Assembly (NCBI GenBank): GCA_964394665.1
Contig: CAYMYN010000014.1
Span: forward strand, 47,581-111,580
From: CAYMYN01 sp964394665
GTDB lineage: Bacteria; Planctomycetota; UBA1135; GCA-002686595
DNA: 64,000 nucleotides
Direction: 5' to 3'
The first letter of the stretch is position 1. The number at the start of each line of letters is the position of its first letter. Positions 27,245 to 36,825 of this stretch are shown here, piece after piece. Under the pieces are notes generated by a model. That model was not told the DNA's origin and did not search any database. It worked only from the letters and a program-made list of their open reading frames with translations. The position numbers and the translations under genes are program-made.

Positions 27245-29224
27245 TTGAGCCTCACCCCGCTCGAGATCGCCCTGGCCCTGGTCGCGACCAGCGTCCTGGG
27301 CGCCCTCCTGCCCTTCGCGCGCCGCTGGGGGCAGGCCGGCCTGCACGTGTTCGTCGCGGCCTCGGCGGGCATCTTCCTCGGGATGGTGTTCCTGCACCTG
27401 ATCCCGGAGATGGCCGGGATCGAGTTGCTCGGACACGGCCACGCGCACGGCCACGGCCAGGGCCACGGCCACGGCCACGGTGGGGCGACCTCGCTCCTGC
27501 CCTGGGCCGCGGCGCTGCTCGGCTTCGGCGGGCTCTACGCGCTCGAGCGGCTGTGGCTGCGCGGGCGCATGCACGACCCCGATCCGCACGCGTTGCTGTG
27601 GCTCTCGACTTGGATCGGCCTGGTCGTGCACGCCGTCACCTCGGGGCTCGGCCTGGCGGGCGTCGTGGCGGCCGCCGAGGACGTGTGGGTCTTCCTGCTG
27701 CCGCTGCTGTGGCACAAGTTCACCGAGAGCTTCAGCCTGGCTTCGGTACTGCGCTTGGGGCGCGTGCGCACGGCCCTCGCGGTCGCGTTGCTCGGCATCT
27801 TCGTGCTGCTCGCGCCCGCGGGCCTGTTGGTGGGGGACGCGCTGCGGGGTCGGGGCTGGGTCAGCGCCGAGGTGCTGACCGGCTTCGCCGTCGGCACGTT
27901 TCTCTATGTGGCCCTGATCGACCTCCTGCCGGAGGTCTTCCACCAGCCCGGCAAACGCGGCGTGCGCGTCGTGGCGGTGGTGCTCGGCATCGCGAGCGCG
28001 GCCTTGACGCCTGGACACTTCGCGCAGGGCGCGGAGCTCGTCGGCTCCTACCTCGGCGCCACGTGGGAGGTGCTGCTCGCCATGGGGCCGTGGCTGGTGG
28101 GGGGCTTCCTCGCCGCCGGGTTCCTGGCGCAGGCCCTCTCGCCGCGCCTGCTCGCGCGGCACCTGGCGGGCGAGGGGGTCCGGCCGGTCGCGATCGCCTC
28201 GTTGGTGGGCGCGCCCCTGCCGCTGTGCTCGTGTTCGGTCCTGCCGGTGGCGGCGTCCCTGCGCCGCGCGGGAGCGGGGCGGGGCGCGACGAGCGCGTTC
28301 CTCGTGGCCACGCCCGAGACGGGCCTCGACTCGTTGGCCGTGACCTGGGGCCTGTTCGGTCCGCTGTTCGCGCTCTTCCGCGCCCTGGCCTCGATCGGCT
28401 CGGCCTTCCTCACGGGCCTCGCCGTGGCCCTGTCCTCGCGCGGCGCGGGAGCGGCGGAGCAGGGCCCGGACGCCGCGTCCGCAGGGCACGTACACGCCTG
28501 CGCGGAACATGGCGACCCGAACTCGGATGCGGGGCAGGCCGGGATGGGGCACGGATCCGCTCCCGCGCACGGGCACGCGCACCCGGCCGAGGCCACGCCG
28601 CCGTCGGCGCCCGGCCGGCGCGGCTTCCTCGACCGCGCGCTGCGGTATGCCTGTGTCGACATCGTCGACGATCTCGCCGGGGCGCTCGCGCTGGGGATCC
28701 TGCTCGCCGCCACGATCGGCCTCGTGTTGCCCGAGGACCTGCTCGCGGACGCGGCCCTGCGCGGGCCGCTCGGCCTGCTCCTGGCGCTCGCGGTCGCCGT
28801 CCCGCTCTACGTGTGCGCCTCGGCCTCGACCCCGATCGCCCACGCGCTGGTGCTCAAGGGACTCTCACCCGGCGCCGCGCTGGTGTTCCTGCTCGCCGGT
28901 CCGGCCACCAACCTCACGTCCTTGGCCGTGCTGCGGCGCACCCTGGGCGCGCGCGCGGCCTGGGTGCACCTCGTGACGTTGTGCGCGGTGACCCTCGCCC
29001 TGGGCCTGGCGGTCGACCTGTTCCTGCCGGACCTGCTGGCCGTCGGCGAGGGCGTGCCGGTGACCGAACACGGCCACGACCACGCCCACGGCCCCCTGGA
29101 GTGGATCGGCGCGTTGGCCCTGCTGGCGCTGCTGGGCGCCTCGTTCCTGCGCCGCATGCGCGGTCCGCGTCGCGTGGAGGACCTGGCCGAGCCCACGGCC
29201 GAGGGCGCGGTCACAGCCCCATGA
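27245..29224 (+). CDS. Fusion of a ZIP metal transporter with an SO_0444-type Cu/Zn efflux permease
   Basis: 659 aa from TTG 27245 (LSLTPLEIALAL); no better start is in frame. Residues 1-255 form a ZIP-like protein: HLIPE (51-55), a His-rich loop GHGHAHGHGQGHGHGHGG (63-80), and HKFTESF (157-163), the ZIP metal site. Residues 270-640 match the SO_0444/DUF318 permease family: PLCSCSVLPVAASLRRAGAGRGATSAFLVATPETGLDS (from 326), a His-rich linker (HVHACAEHG…HGHAHP) and SASTPIAHALVLKGLSPGAALVFLLAGPATNLTS. ZIP proteins usually import Zn or Fe, whereas SO_0444 relatives export Cu/Zn, so a single chain for both is odd. The last 14 bp overlap fabI tail-to-tail. Confidence 0.85.
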   Translation: MSLTPLEIALALVATSVLGALLPFARRWGQAGLHVFVAASAGIFLGMVFLHLIPEMAGIELLGHGHAHGHGQGHGHGHGGATSLLPWAAALLGFGGLYALERLWLRGRMHDPDPHALLWLSTWIGLVVHAVTSGLGLAGVVAAAEDVWVFLLPLLWHKFTESFSLASVLRLGRVRTALAVALLGIFVLLAPAGLLVGDALRGRGWVSAEVLTGFAVGTFLYVALIDLLPEVFHQPGKRGVRVVAVVLGIASAALTPGHFAQGAELVGSYLGATWEVLLAMGPWLVGGFLAAGFLAQALSPRLLARHLAGEGVRPVAIASLVGAPLPLCSCSVLPVAASLRRAGAGRGATSAFLVATPETGLDSLAVTWGLFGPLFALFRALASIGSAFLTGLAVALSSRGAGAAEQGPDAASAGHVHACAEHGDPNSDAGQAGMGHGSAPAHGHAHPAEATPPSAPGRRGFLDRALRYACVDIVDDLAGALALGILLAATIGLVLPEDLLADAALRGPLGLLLALAVAVPLYVCASASTPIAHALVLKGLSPGAALVFLLAGPATNLTSLAVLRRTLGARAAWVHLVTLCAVTLALGLAVDLFLPDLLAVGEGVPVTEHGHDHAHGPLEWIGALALLALLGASFLRRMRGPRRVEDLAEPTAEGAVTAP

Positions 29225-29984
29225 TGTGGTAGCCGGCGTCGACGTAGACCACGCTGCCGGTGATGCCGCGCGAGAGGGGCGAGCACAGGAACAGGCACGT
29301 GTCGCCCACCTCCTCGGCGGTGATGTTGCGCCGCAGGGGCGCGCGCTCGGCGATCACGTCGAGGATCTCGGCGAAGCCCTGCACGCCGGAGGCCGAGAGC
29401 GTGCGGATCGGTCCGGCGCTGATCGCGTTGACGCGGATGCCGCGCGGGCCCAGGTCGTTGGCCAGGTAGCGCACGCTGGCCTCCAGGGCGGCCTTGGCGA
29501 TCCCCATGATGTTGTAGTTGGGGATCACGCGCTCGCTGCCGATGTAGGAGAGGGTCACGATCGAGCCGTCGCGGCCCTCCATGAGCGGCAATGCGCGGCG
29601 CGTGACGGCGGGCAGGGAGTAGGCCGAGACCTCGTGGGCCACCATGTAGCCCTCGCGCGAGGTGTCGAAGAAGTTCCCCTGGAGCTCCTCGCGCTTGGCG
29701 AAGGCGACCGCGTGCACGAGCGCGTCGAGCGCGCCGAACTCCTGCTTCAGCTCGGCGAACAGCGCGTCGATCGTCTCGGGCTGCGTCACGTCGCAGGGCA
29801 GGACCAGGGACCCGGGGACCTCCTCGGCGAGCTGGCGCACCGGCTTCTCCATGCGCTCGCCCATGTAGGTGAACGCCAGCCGCATCCCCTCGCGGGCCAG
29901 GGATTGGGCGCAGGCCCAGGCGATCGAGCGTTTGTTGGCCACGCCCAGCACGACGCCGAACTTGCCTTCCAGGGTGATCTTCAA
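29211..29984 (-). CDS. fabI: Enoyl-[acyl-carrier-protein] reductase (NADH)
   Basis: 257 aa from TTG 29984, chosen because GGAGG lies 6 nt upstream and the length matches FabI (about 260); an out-of-frame ATG nearby is closed at once. It begins LKITLEGKFGVVLGVANKRSIAWACAQSLAREG, the FabI NAD-binding segment. The catalytic motif is present: IPNYNIMGIAKAALEASVRYLA (Tyr, Met and Lys as in E. coli Y156-M159-K163). ISAGPIRTLSASGV and the end VVYVDAGYHIMG also fit. It completes each fatty-acid elongation cycle in the cytoplasm. Confidence 0.96.
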   Translation of the reverse strand: MKITLEGKFGVVLGVANKRSIAWACAQSLAREGMRLAFTYMGERMEKPVRQLAEEVPGSLVLPCDVTQPETIDALFAELKQEFGALDALVHAVAFAKREELQGNFFDTSREGYMVAHEVSAYSLPAVTRRALPLMEGRDGSIVTLSYIGSERVIPNYNIMGIAKAALEASVRYLANDLGPRGIRVNAISAGPIRTLSASGVQGFAEILDVIAERAPLRRNITAEEVGDTCLFLCSPLSRGITGSVVYVDAGYHIMGL

Positions 29985-30517
29985 GCCATGCCTCCAGGGC
30001 CTCCGGGGCACCGGAGGGTCGTCGGTCGGGGGACGAGTCGAGCGCCGTCGCGCCGCGGCGGGGGCCGCCGGGGACCCGGGGCGAACAGGCTAGCGCCTCT
30101 CCGGGTCGGTTCCAGATCGCGCCCTGGGGGGCTCCGAGCCGTCCACGATTCCGGGGAATCGGACCTCTCGACGGGGCCCGCGGGCGGACACGACCCCCGG
30201 GAGTTCGGCCGGGACGCAGCGGGCGAACCTCGCGTGGAGCGCGTGAAGCCCCGCGGTTTCGCGGCGATCTTCCCAGGGAAGCGCGAACGAACCCGCGGAA
30301 TCCCGGTGCACCGGCGACTCCCCGGCGCGCGGGAGCGCGCGTAGACTCGGCGCCCTCGCGCCTACCCGTTCGGTCGGGGGCCCAAGGAGAGGGAAACGGC
30401 GCGGGGAGTAGAGAAGAGGGTCGAGAAGAGAGAGAGGGGGGAGCATCGGGGCCGCGGCCGTTGCGCGCGAGGCCGCATCCCGACGCGACCCGACATCGAG
30501 TCCCACCAGGAGCCCGC
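29985..30517. other. Intergenic region (533 bp) between fabI and the sigma-like gene
   Basis: No gene is supported. On the minus strand TAGCCT (30087-30092) may be the -10 of fabI with a leader near 95 nt. On the plus strand TAGACT at 30342-30347 may serve the sigma-like gene. A purine-rich tract runs over 30384-30444. Confidence 0.5.
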
Positions 30518-31258
30518 TTGTCGAGCACGGATCTCCAGCGCACGAACACGCAGACCTGCAGCCCGGGCGCCCACGACACCGCGGGCGCGTCCCGGGCCCC
30601 GGCGCGCGAGGCCCGCGCCCCGGGCGTCCTCGACCAACGGCGGGCCCTGCTGGCCTTCGGCGGCCCGCGCGACGTGTTGGCGCGCATCGTCGAGGGAGAT
30701 CCCCTCGGGTTGCGGCCCCTGCTCGCAGCCCGCGTGCAACGGCGCTGCCTGCTCGTCGACGCCGATCGCGTCCACCTGCGCGCCCTCGCGCTGTGCGCGC
30801 GGTACGCACCCTCCTATCGCGGCCGACCGGGGCTCGAGGAGTGGCTGACGCTGCTCGTCGATCGCGCCCTCGACGAGGTGGTCGACGAGGAGGCCCAGCG
30901 CCTGGAGCAGGCGATCCCGTCCCGCGCCGTCGAGGAGGGGGCTTTCGCGCAGCTCGCGCGGCCCCTGGGCCTGGGCCCCGACGAGGCCCGGCGGGCCTGC
31001 GCGCGCTTCAACCGCCTGCCCCAGGAGCAGCGCGAGGCCTTCCATGCCTGGGTCCTCGAGCGCGGGACGCTGGACGAGCTCGCGCGGCGCACGGGTCTGG
31101 GTGCGGGCGAGTTCGCGCGCCGCGCGCGCCGCGCGTTGGCCGCCTTGCTGGGGACGTTGCCCGGGCCCGCAGCCCCTGCGCACACCTTGGAGGAGGCCCG
31201 CACGCCTCCCCGATCCGCCGGAGAGACCGGCATCGACCGCGGAGCGACCGCATCATGA
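30518..31258 (+). CDS. Sigma-70-like regulatory protein
   Basis: 246 aa from TTG 30518, with AGGAG 6 nt upstream; a GTG start earlier in the frame would add an Arg/Pro-rich stretch that looks non-coding. The C-terminal part reads FNRLPQEQREAFHAWVLERGTLDELARRTGLGAGEFARRARRALAAL, a region-4-like helix-turn-helix (Leu-Pro-x-x-x-Arg-x-x-Phe pattern). The middle is helical but region 2 is not obvious, so it may be a diverged ECF sigma factor or a sigma-like regulator. Its stop overlaps the next ATG (ATGA). It heads a three-gene cassette with a TPR protein and an NtrC-like ATPase. Confidence 0.65.
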   Translation: MSSTDLQRTNTQTCSPGAHDTAGASRAPAREARAPGVLDQRRALLAFGGPRDVLARIVEGDPLGLRPLLAARVQRRCLLVDADRVHLRALALCARYAPSYRGRPGLEEWLTLLVDRALDEVVDEEAQRLEQAIPSRAVEEGAFAQLARPLGLGPDEARRACARFNRLPQEQREAFHAWVLERGTLDELARRTGLGAGEFARRARRALAALLGTLPGPAAPAHTLEEARTPPRSAGETGIDRGATAS

Positions 31259-32211
31259 ACGACGCCCACGACGAGAGTTCTCCCCAGCCCGACGCCGCGG
31301 GCGTACGCACCCTCGACTCCCTCGAGCGGGACCTCGCGCGCCACGCCCGCGCCGAGCACGAGCCGCCGGCGGACACCGCCGGATCCCCCTGCTCGANNNN
31401 NNNNNNGACGCCTGCCCCGCCCTTCGCGCGGCGACGCGAGGCCGAGGTCGAGCTCGTGCGCGTGCACCGGCTCGAGCAAGCCGCCTTGCTGCGCGGCGCG
31501 GTCGAGCTCGCGGGCGCCACGCGTTTCACGCTGTGGCCCTTCAGCGCGCCGCATGCTCGACCCGCGGGCCTGGCCGCGTGGCGCAAGGCCTGCGACGAGG
31601 AGCTGTACTTCGCGCGCCTCGACGGAGCCCCGGTGCCCGAGGAACTTTGCCGCCTGCGCGTGAGCGACCCCGCCGACTGGGGGGTGTTGGCGAACCTCGC
31701 GCGGCGTGCGCTGGCGCTCGAGAACAGCCACCGCAACCGGCTCCTGCTCGCGCGCGCCTACGTGCTCGACGGCGAGCTCGAGCGCGCCCGGGACCTGCTG
31801 CGCGCGCTGCTCGAGCGCAGCGCGAGCCCGCGCCGGCGGGCGCGCCTCTACACGACCCTGGGCTGCGTGTACGAAGGCCTGGGCGAGGCCGAAGAAGCCC
31901 TGCGCGCGCACGAGCGCGCCCTGGCGCTCGGCGCGGGCGCCACCAGCGCCGTGGCCTGCCTGCTCTGGGGGCTGGCCTGCGGCGATCGCCCGCGGGCCCT
32001 GTTCGCCGTCGAGCACCTCGAACGCGGGAGCGGACGCGGGCGCCGGACGGGGATCGGCCTGCGCCGCGCCATCCGCGGCGCACGCCTGCGCCACCAACTC
32101 GTGCGCGGCGTGCCGCCCGTCGCGGCGGCCGAGCTGATCCCGCTGACGCTCGAATGCGTCTGCGACGGAGCCCCCGCCCTGGCCCAGGCCACCTACGAGC
32201 TGTTCGCCTGA
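31255..32211 (+). CDS. TPR-type protein, possibly an anti-sigma partner (interrupted by an assembly gap)
   Basis: About 318 aa as assembled, with ten undetermined bases at 31397-31406 after residue 47. A run of ten is consistent with the same frame on both sides, but the true gap size may differ. The start overlaps the sigma-like gene by four bases. There is no membrane helix. The middle carries TPR-like repeats: DWGVLANLARRALALENSHRNRLLLARAYVLDGELERARDLLRALLE and RARLYTTLGCVYEGLGEAEEALRAHERALALG. No zinc-binding motif of classical anti-sigma factors is seen. Coupling to the sigma-like gene makes it a plausible partner. Confidence 0.6.
   Translation: MNDAHDESSPQPDAAGVRTLDSLERDLARHARAEHEPPADTAGSPCSXXXXTPAPPFARRREAEVELVRVHRLEQAALLRGAVELAGATRFTLWPFSAPHARPAGLAAWRKACDEELYFARLDGAPVPEELCRLRVSDPADWGVLANLARRALALENSHRNRLLLARAYVLDGELERARDLLRALLERSASPRRRARLYTTLGCVYEGLGEAEEALRAHERALALGAGATSAVACLLWGLACGDRPRALFAVEHLERGSGRGRRTGIGLRRAIRGARLRHQLVRGVPPVAAAELIPLTLECVCDGAPALAQATYELFA
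31397..31406. other. Assembly gap (10 N)
   Basis: Undetermined bases inside the TPR-type gene. The left frame ends with one spare base, so a gap of 10 keeps the right-hand frame open; the number of Ns may still be a placeholder. Confidence 0.95.
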
Positions 32212-32242
32212 TCCGTCCGGCGGCGCGCGTTTCCCCCACCGG

Positions 32243-34984
32243 ATGCCGAGCATGGAAGGGGCCAGCGACCATCCGCGCACTCCGCACGGCGAGGAGGAAG
32301 CCCTCGAGCTCCTGCTCCCCGGGGCGGACCCCGAGTTCGTTCGCCACGCCGAGCGCGTGACGGACTTCGTGCGCCTGCTCGGCGCGGACGCCCGCGCGCG
32401 GCACGCGTTGGTCGTGGGGGTCGACCTCGAGCGCGCGCGCGCCGAGTACGAACGCCGCGAGCGCCGACGCCTGGCCGAGGACCTGGGCGAGCTCGCCCGC
32501 ATCCACCTCGCGGCGCACCTCGCAGGGACGACCTTCCTCGATCTGGGGCCGCCCGCCCTCGACCCCGAGGGGGCCTGGCGGCGTCTGCTCGAGGCGCGCG
32601 CCGAGCTCGGGGACGAAGCGGCCCTGCCCGCGCCGGGCGAGGACGCGTTGTCGGTCGCGCGCCGGCTGCTGCGCGCCTTGGCGACGCACCGCGCGCGGCG
32701 CGAGGGGGCCCGCGCCCGGCTCAGCCTGCTCCACGCCTGGTTGGCGCGCGCCGACGCGGGGCCGGCGGCCGCCCAGGCCACCTGCCTCGAGGCCCTCGAG
32801 GACCTGGGTTCGCGCGCGCCCCTCGCCGTGCGAAGGCCCTGGGTGGCCGCGGTGGCGGCCCTGCGCCTCGACCGCGGTGCGGTGCGCGAGGCCGACCTGT
32901 GGCTCGCGGCCCATCCGGGCCTGCTGCGGGTCCCCGGCGACGTGCCGCGCTTCGCCGTCTGGACGCGACTGCTCCTGGGGGACGAGCGCGGCGCGCGCGC
33001 GCACCTCGAGCTCGCCCGACCGCCGGCCGGCGTGTTGCCGCGCGAGCTCCTCGAGCTGCGCGAAGCCCGCCCCGCCTGGTTGCCCCTGCTCGCCGGCCGC
33101 GCGCCCGAGGGCGAGCCCGGACCGGGCGCGCTGCGCGTCGAGGCCTCGCTCGCGCGCGGCGACCTGGCCCGGGCGCGCGCGGAGTTCGGGGCCTGCGCGC
33201 TCGCCCTGTGTCGCTTCGACCCGGCCGCGGGCCGCGCGCTCGTGCGCCTCGAGCTCGCGCCCGGCCTGCGCGCCGCGGCGCGCGCCTTCAGCGAGGGGCG
33301 CGAGGGCGCCCACGCCCTGGCCGGCGAACCCGAACATCGCCTGCTGCTCGGGGCGCGGCCGGTCGTGGCGCTGCGCGAGGAGGGCCGCCCCCTGCGGGGC
33401 GCGCTGGGCGAACGCAGCTCCCGGGCCCTGGCCCTCGCGCCCATCCTCGACCCGGCCGGCGAGGTCGAAGGCTGGCTGCACCTGGAGTTCGAGCACCACC
33501 TCGTGCCCGCCCGCGCGCGCCTCGAACTGTGCGCCGGCGCGCTTCGCGGACAGCTCCTCCCGGCGGCCGGCGCGCTGGTCGCCCCGCGCGGGGCTTGGTC
33601 GGGGGCCGAGGAGCCGTCGCTCGAGCCCGTGTCGGTGCACGAGTCCCCCGACCCCTCGCGCGCGCTCTGCGGGCGGGTCTTCGAGGGGCTCGTGGGGCTC
33701 CTGGGGCTCAAGACCCGCGAGCGGCGCTGGTGGGGCTTCGAGGTCGAGGGCGGCCGGCCGCGCCTGGTGGCCGAGGGGGGCGAGGGGCTCCCCGGTCGGC
33801 TCGAGGGCACGCGACAAGGCGGCGGCCGCGGGCTGCGGCGCGCGCTGGTCACCTCGGGTGCGGTCGTGTTCGACGAGCCCGACCCGGAGCTCTCGCTGCA
33901 CGCCGCGGCCGGCTCGGGCGCGGTCGTGCCCCTGGTGGCGCGCGGCAAGTGCGTGGGGTTGTTCGTGCTCGAGTCGCGCCGGCGCCGCGACCTCGGTCCG
34001 CTCGAGGCGGGCCGCATTCGCGCCGTGGCCGACGGCCTGGCCCTGGCGTTGCGCCTGGCGCAGATGCGCTGCTGGCACCAGGAGCGCTTCGGCTACGACC
34101 TGTGCTTCGACACCTCGCTCGCCGGCCTGCGCGCGGGGGCCGATCGGCTCCTGGCCGCGGGCCGCTCGGGGGAGCCCGCCCTGCTCGTCGGCCCCCCGGG
34201 CGCGGGCAAGTCGGTGCTCGCGCGCTGGCTACACTTCGAAGGCGCGGGCGCCGAGGCGCCCCTGTCGGTCGTGCCGCTGGGCCTCGAGGATCCCGGCGAG
34301 CTCAGCCGGCGCCTGGAGGGCGAGCGCGGCGGGTCGCTGCTCCTCGAACCCCTCGAACAGGCCTCGACCGAGGCCCAGGCCGCCCTGTGCTCCCACCTGG
34401 GGCGCGGGGCCCGCTCCGGGCGCGGCGGCGCGCGGCTGATCGTCGTCGCCGGCGCGCGGCCGGCGGACCTCGCGGCGCGCGGCGTGTTGCACGCCGACCT
34501 CGCGGCGCGCCTCGAGCGCCTGGTGCTCTTCGTGCCGCCCCTCGCCGACCGGCGCGAGGAGCTGTGCGGCCTGGCGACCTTCCTGTGCGATCGCTTCGCG
34601 CGCGAGGAGGGCATCCGCCCGCCGCGGCTGGGCGAGGACGCCCTGGCCTTGCTCTGGCGCCAACCGTGGCCGGGCAACCTGCGGCAGCTCGAGAGCTGGC
34701 TCTTCGAGCTCTGCCTGTTGCACCCGGGCGAGGAACTCGGCGTGGGCCAGGTGCTCGAGGCCGCGCGCCGCCTGCGCCAACCGGTGCTGAAGAAGATCCA
34801 CTCGCGCCATCCGCGCCGACGGGACCTGGTGGCGGCCCTGCGCAGCACGCTCAAGGGCACGGGGCGGGTCAACAAGACCCGTGCGGCGAGCTTCCTGGGC
34901 TGGGACCCCGACACGCTCGTGACGCGCCTGGCCGAGGCGCGCCTGGGGGAGGCGGAACTCGCGAGCGAGCCCTGGGGCTGGTAG
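32243..34984 (+). CDS. NtrC-like AAA+ regulator lacking the sigma-54 loop, with GAF-type sensor region
   Basis: 913 aa. Residues 1-460 are helical, Leu/Ala/Arg-rich and unrecognised. Residues about 480-610 look like a GAF domain (GLKTRERRWWGFEVEGG…GSGAVVPLVARGKCVGLFVLESRRRRDL). The AAA+ part has Walker A GPPGAGKS (about 650-657), LHADLAARLERLVLFVPPLADRREEL and WPGNLRQLESWLFEL, as in NtrC-type ATPases. The GAFTGA loop that contacts sigma-54 is absent and Walker B is degenerate (GGSLLLEPLEQ). A short C-terminal helical region ends with SFLGWDPDTLVTRL, Fis-like at best. It is downstream of the sigma-like and TPR genes (31 bp). Confidence 0.7.
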   Translation: MPSMEGASDHPRTPHGEEEALELLLPGADPEFVRHAERVTDFVRLLGADARARHALVVGVDLERARAEYERRERRRLAEDLGELARIHLAAHLAGTTFLDLGPPALDPEGAWRRLLEARAELGDEAALPAPGEDALSVARRLLRALATHRARREGARARLSLLHAWLARADAGPAAAQATCLEALEDLGSRAPLAVRRPWVAAVAALRLDRGAVREADLWLAAHPGLLRVPGDVPRFAVWTRLLLGDERGARAHLELARPPAGVLPRELLELREARPAWLPLLAGRAPEGEPGPGALRVEASLARGDLARARAEFGACALALCRFDPAAGRALVRLELAPGLRAAARAFSEGREGAHALAGEPEHRLLLGARPVVALREEGRPLRGALGERSSRALALAPILDPAGEVEGWLHLEFEHHLVPARARLELCAGALRGQLLPAAGALVAPRGAWSGAEEPSLEPVSVHESPDPSRALCGRVFEGLVGLLGLKTRERRWWGFEVEGGRPRLVAEGGEGLPGRLEGTRQGGGRGLRRALVTSGAVVFDEPDPELSLHAAAGSGAVVPLVARGKCVGLFVLESRRRRDLGPLEAGRIRAVADGLALALRLAQMRCWHQERFGYDLCFDTSLAGLRAGADRLLAAGRSGEPALLVGPPGAGKSVLARWLHFEGAGAEAPLSVVPLGLEDPGELSRRLEGERGGSLLLEPLEQASTEAQAALCSHLGRGARSGRGGARLIVVAGARPADLAARGVLHADLAARLERLVLFVPPLADRREELCGLATFLCDRFAREEGIRPPRLGEDALALLWRQPWPGNLRQLESWLFELCLLHPGEELGVGQVLEAARRLRQPVLKKIHSRHPRRRDLVAALRSTLKGTGRVNKTRAASFLGWDPDTLVTRLAEARLGEAELASEPWGW

Positions 34985-35158
34985 GGGAGGCCCCCGCGAG
35001 GGAACCCGGAGCGCCCCCGCGCCCGTCTCCCGCCCTTCGCCCCGGCTCCGCGGCGGGCCTCGGCCGGAACCTCACCGCCCTGGCCCCGTCCGCCTGCACA
35101 GGCCCCACAATGGGCGCCCCCCGCGGCCCCCGGTCTCCCCCCAGCCCCACCGTCGCCC

Positions 35159-36784
35159 ATGCCCCGTTCCGCGCCCCGCACCCTCGCGCGCGTCCTGCTG
35201 GCGCTGCTCGCCCCGCTCCTGCTCCCCTCTTCCGCGCAGGCCCTGCAGTGGTCGCCGGGATCGGGTTCCTGGGGCAAGGTCGAGACCAGCGACCTGCGCA
35301 TCATGACCTGGAACGTGCGCGACGCGTTGTGCCGCACGAACCCCAAGGTCGAGGGCGCCAACAACTGGAGCGCCTGCGCGCGCATCGTCGCCGCGCTGCG
35401 GCCGGACGTGTTGTTGCTCCAGGAGTGCGGCGACAACTCGGGCAACGGGACGGGCAGCGGCGCCGACTCGGTCTCGCAGCTCACGACGGTGATGAACCTG
35501 TTCGTGAACGGCGGCACCGATCCGTTCCTGGGCGGGAGCGTGACGGCCTACGTCAAGAAGTACGCGCCCGACCTCGAGCTGCCCTACGTGTTCGTCAGCA
35601 GCGTCACCGACACCTTCAACCGCAACGTGATCCTCTCGCGCTACCCGTTCGTCGACCTCAACGGCGACGGGTCGGCGACGCTCTCGAACATCCCCAACGT
35701 CACGGCGCACCTCTACGCGCCGGGGGGCAACGGCGGCATCCGCGGCTTCCAGTTCGCCGAGATCGATCTGCCCGACGGGGTCTACCTGGGGGACCTGGTG
35801 GTGGGCAACGCGCACCTCAAGGCCGGCGGCAGCTCGAGCGACGAGCAGGAGCGCAACGTCGCCGCGCGCAACGTCGCCTACTACGTCGACCACCTGTTCA
35901 ACGGGGCCGGGCTCGGAGTCCCCGATCCCTTCGGGCGCATCGCCGACAGCCCGATGGCGCAGGCGATCCTGGGCCCCGACACGCCGGTCGTGATCGGCGG
36001 GGATTGGAACGAGGACGAGCTGACCAACGGCCAGAAGGGTCCCGCCGAGTGGCTCACGCGCGCCCAGCTCACCGGCGGCAGCGACGGCACGGATCGCGAT
36101 CGCTCGGACGCGACGTTCGACGCGGCGCTGCACTTCTTCACCGGCAACCGCGGCACGTTCGGCGGCTCCAAGCTCGACTACGTCGCCTGGCAGGACTCGA
36201 TCGCGACCCTGCGCCTGGCGTCGGTGTTCGACACGGTCGGGACGCCGGGGGCGGCGCTCCCGCCCGAGTTGGCGGGTTTCCCCGGCGCTGGCGGCGCGAG
36301 CACGGTCGCATCCGACCACCGGGCGGTGTTGGTGGACCTCGTGTTGCCCCTGGTGCCGCCGCCCTGCCCGTCGCCGGTGAACTACTGCATCGCGGCGCCC
36401 AACTCGACCGGGCTCGGGGCGCGCATCCGCGCCCTCGGGACGCCCTCGATCAGCCAGAACGCCTTCGAGCTGCAGGTCGAGGACGCGGTGCCGAACCAAT
36501 TCGGCATCTTCTTCTACGGCCCCAACGCGATCCAGGTCGCCTTCGGCAACGGCTTCCGCTGCGTCGGCGGTGGCTCGGTCGGCACCTTCCGCCTGCTGCC
36601 GCCCCTGCTGGCCGACTTCTTCGGCGACGCGGCGCGCGTGCTCGACTTCACCCAACCCCCGGCTTCCTCGGGTCCGAGCCAGATCCACCCGGCCTCGGTC
36701 TGGCGCTTCCAGTTCTGGTACCGCGACCCCGCCGCCGGAGGGTTCAACCTCACCGACGGCCTCGAAGTCACCTTCTGTCCGTAG
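35159..36784 (+). CDS. Secreted endonuclease/exonuclease/phosphatase-fold protein with planctomycete C-terminal module
   Basis: 541 aa. Signal peptide 1-29 ([16 protein letters not shown]). Residues about 45-400 form the EEP fold: [54 protein letters not shown] and [11 protein letters not shown], i.e. the metal- and phosphate-binding Asn, Glu, Asp, Asn and Asp-His residues. Such enzymes cleave phosphodiesters in nucleic acids or lipids. Residues about 405-541 are a separate module ([20 protein letters not shown]…FFYGPN…GNGFRCVGG…[23 protein letters not shown]) that also ends the FG-GAP protein at 44422. ATG 35159. Confidence 0.85.
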   Translation: MPRSAPRTLARVLLALLAPLLLPSSAQALQWSPGSGSWGKVETSDLRIMTWNVRDALCRTNPKVEGANNWSACARIVAALRPDVLLLQECGDNSGNGTGSGADSVSQLTTVMNLFVNGGTDPFLGGSVTAYVKKYAPDLELPYVFVSSVTDTFNRNVILSRYPFVDLNGDGSATLSNIPNVTAHLYAPGGNGGIRGFQFAEIDLPDGVYLGDLVVGNAHLKAGGSSSDEQERNVAARNVAYYVDHLFNGAGLGVPDPFGRIADSPMAQAILGPDTPVVIGGDWNEDELTNGQKGPAEWLTRAQLTGGSDGTDRDRSDATFDAALHFFTGNRGTFGGSKLDYVAWQDSIATLRLASVFDTVGTPGAALPPELAGFPGAGGASTVASDHRAVLVDLVLPLVPPPCPSPVNYCIAAPNSTGLGARIRALGTPSISQNAFELQVEDAVPNQFGIFFYGPNAIQVAFGNGFRCVGGGSVGTFRLLPPLLADFFGDAARVLDFTQPPASSGPSQIHPASVWRFQFWYRDPAAGGFNLTDGLEVTFCP

Positions 36785-36825
36785 GTCGCTACCCTCGGGA
36801 ACGCGGGATCCCGCGCGAGGTGCGA

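Noticed and set aside
36803..36814. Palindrome GCGGGATCCCGC as an operator
   Set aside because: Twelve-base GC palindromes are expected often in such G+C-rich DNA and nothing else marks this one.
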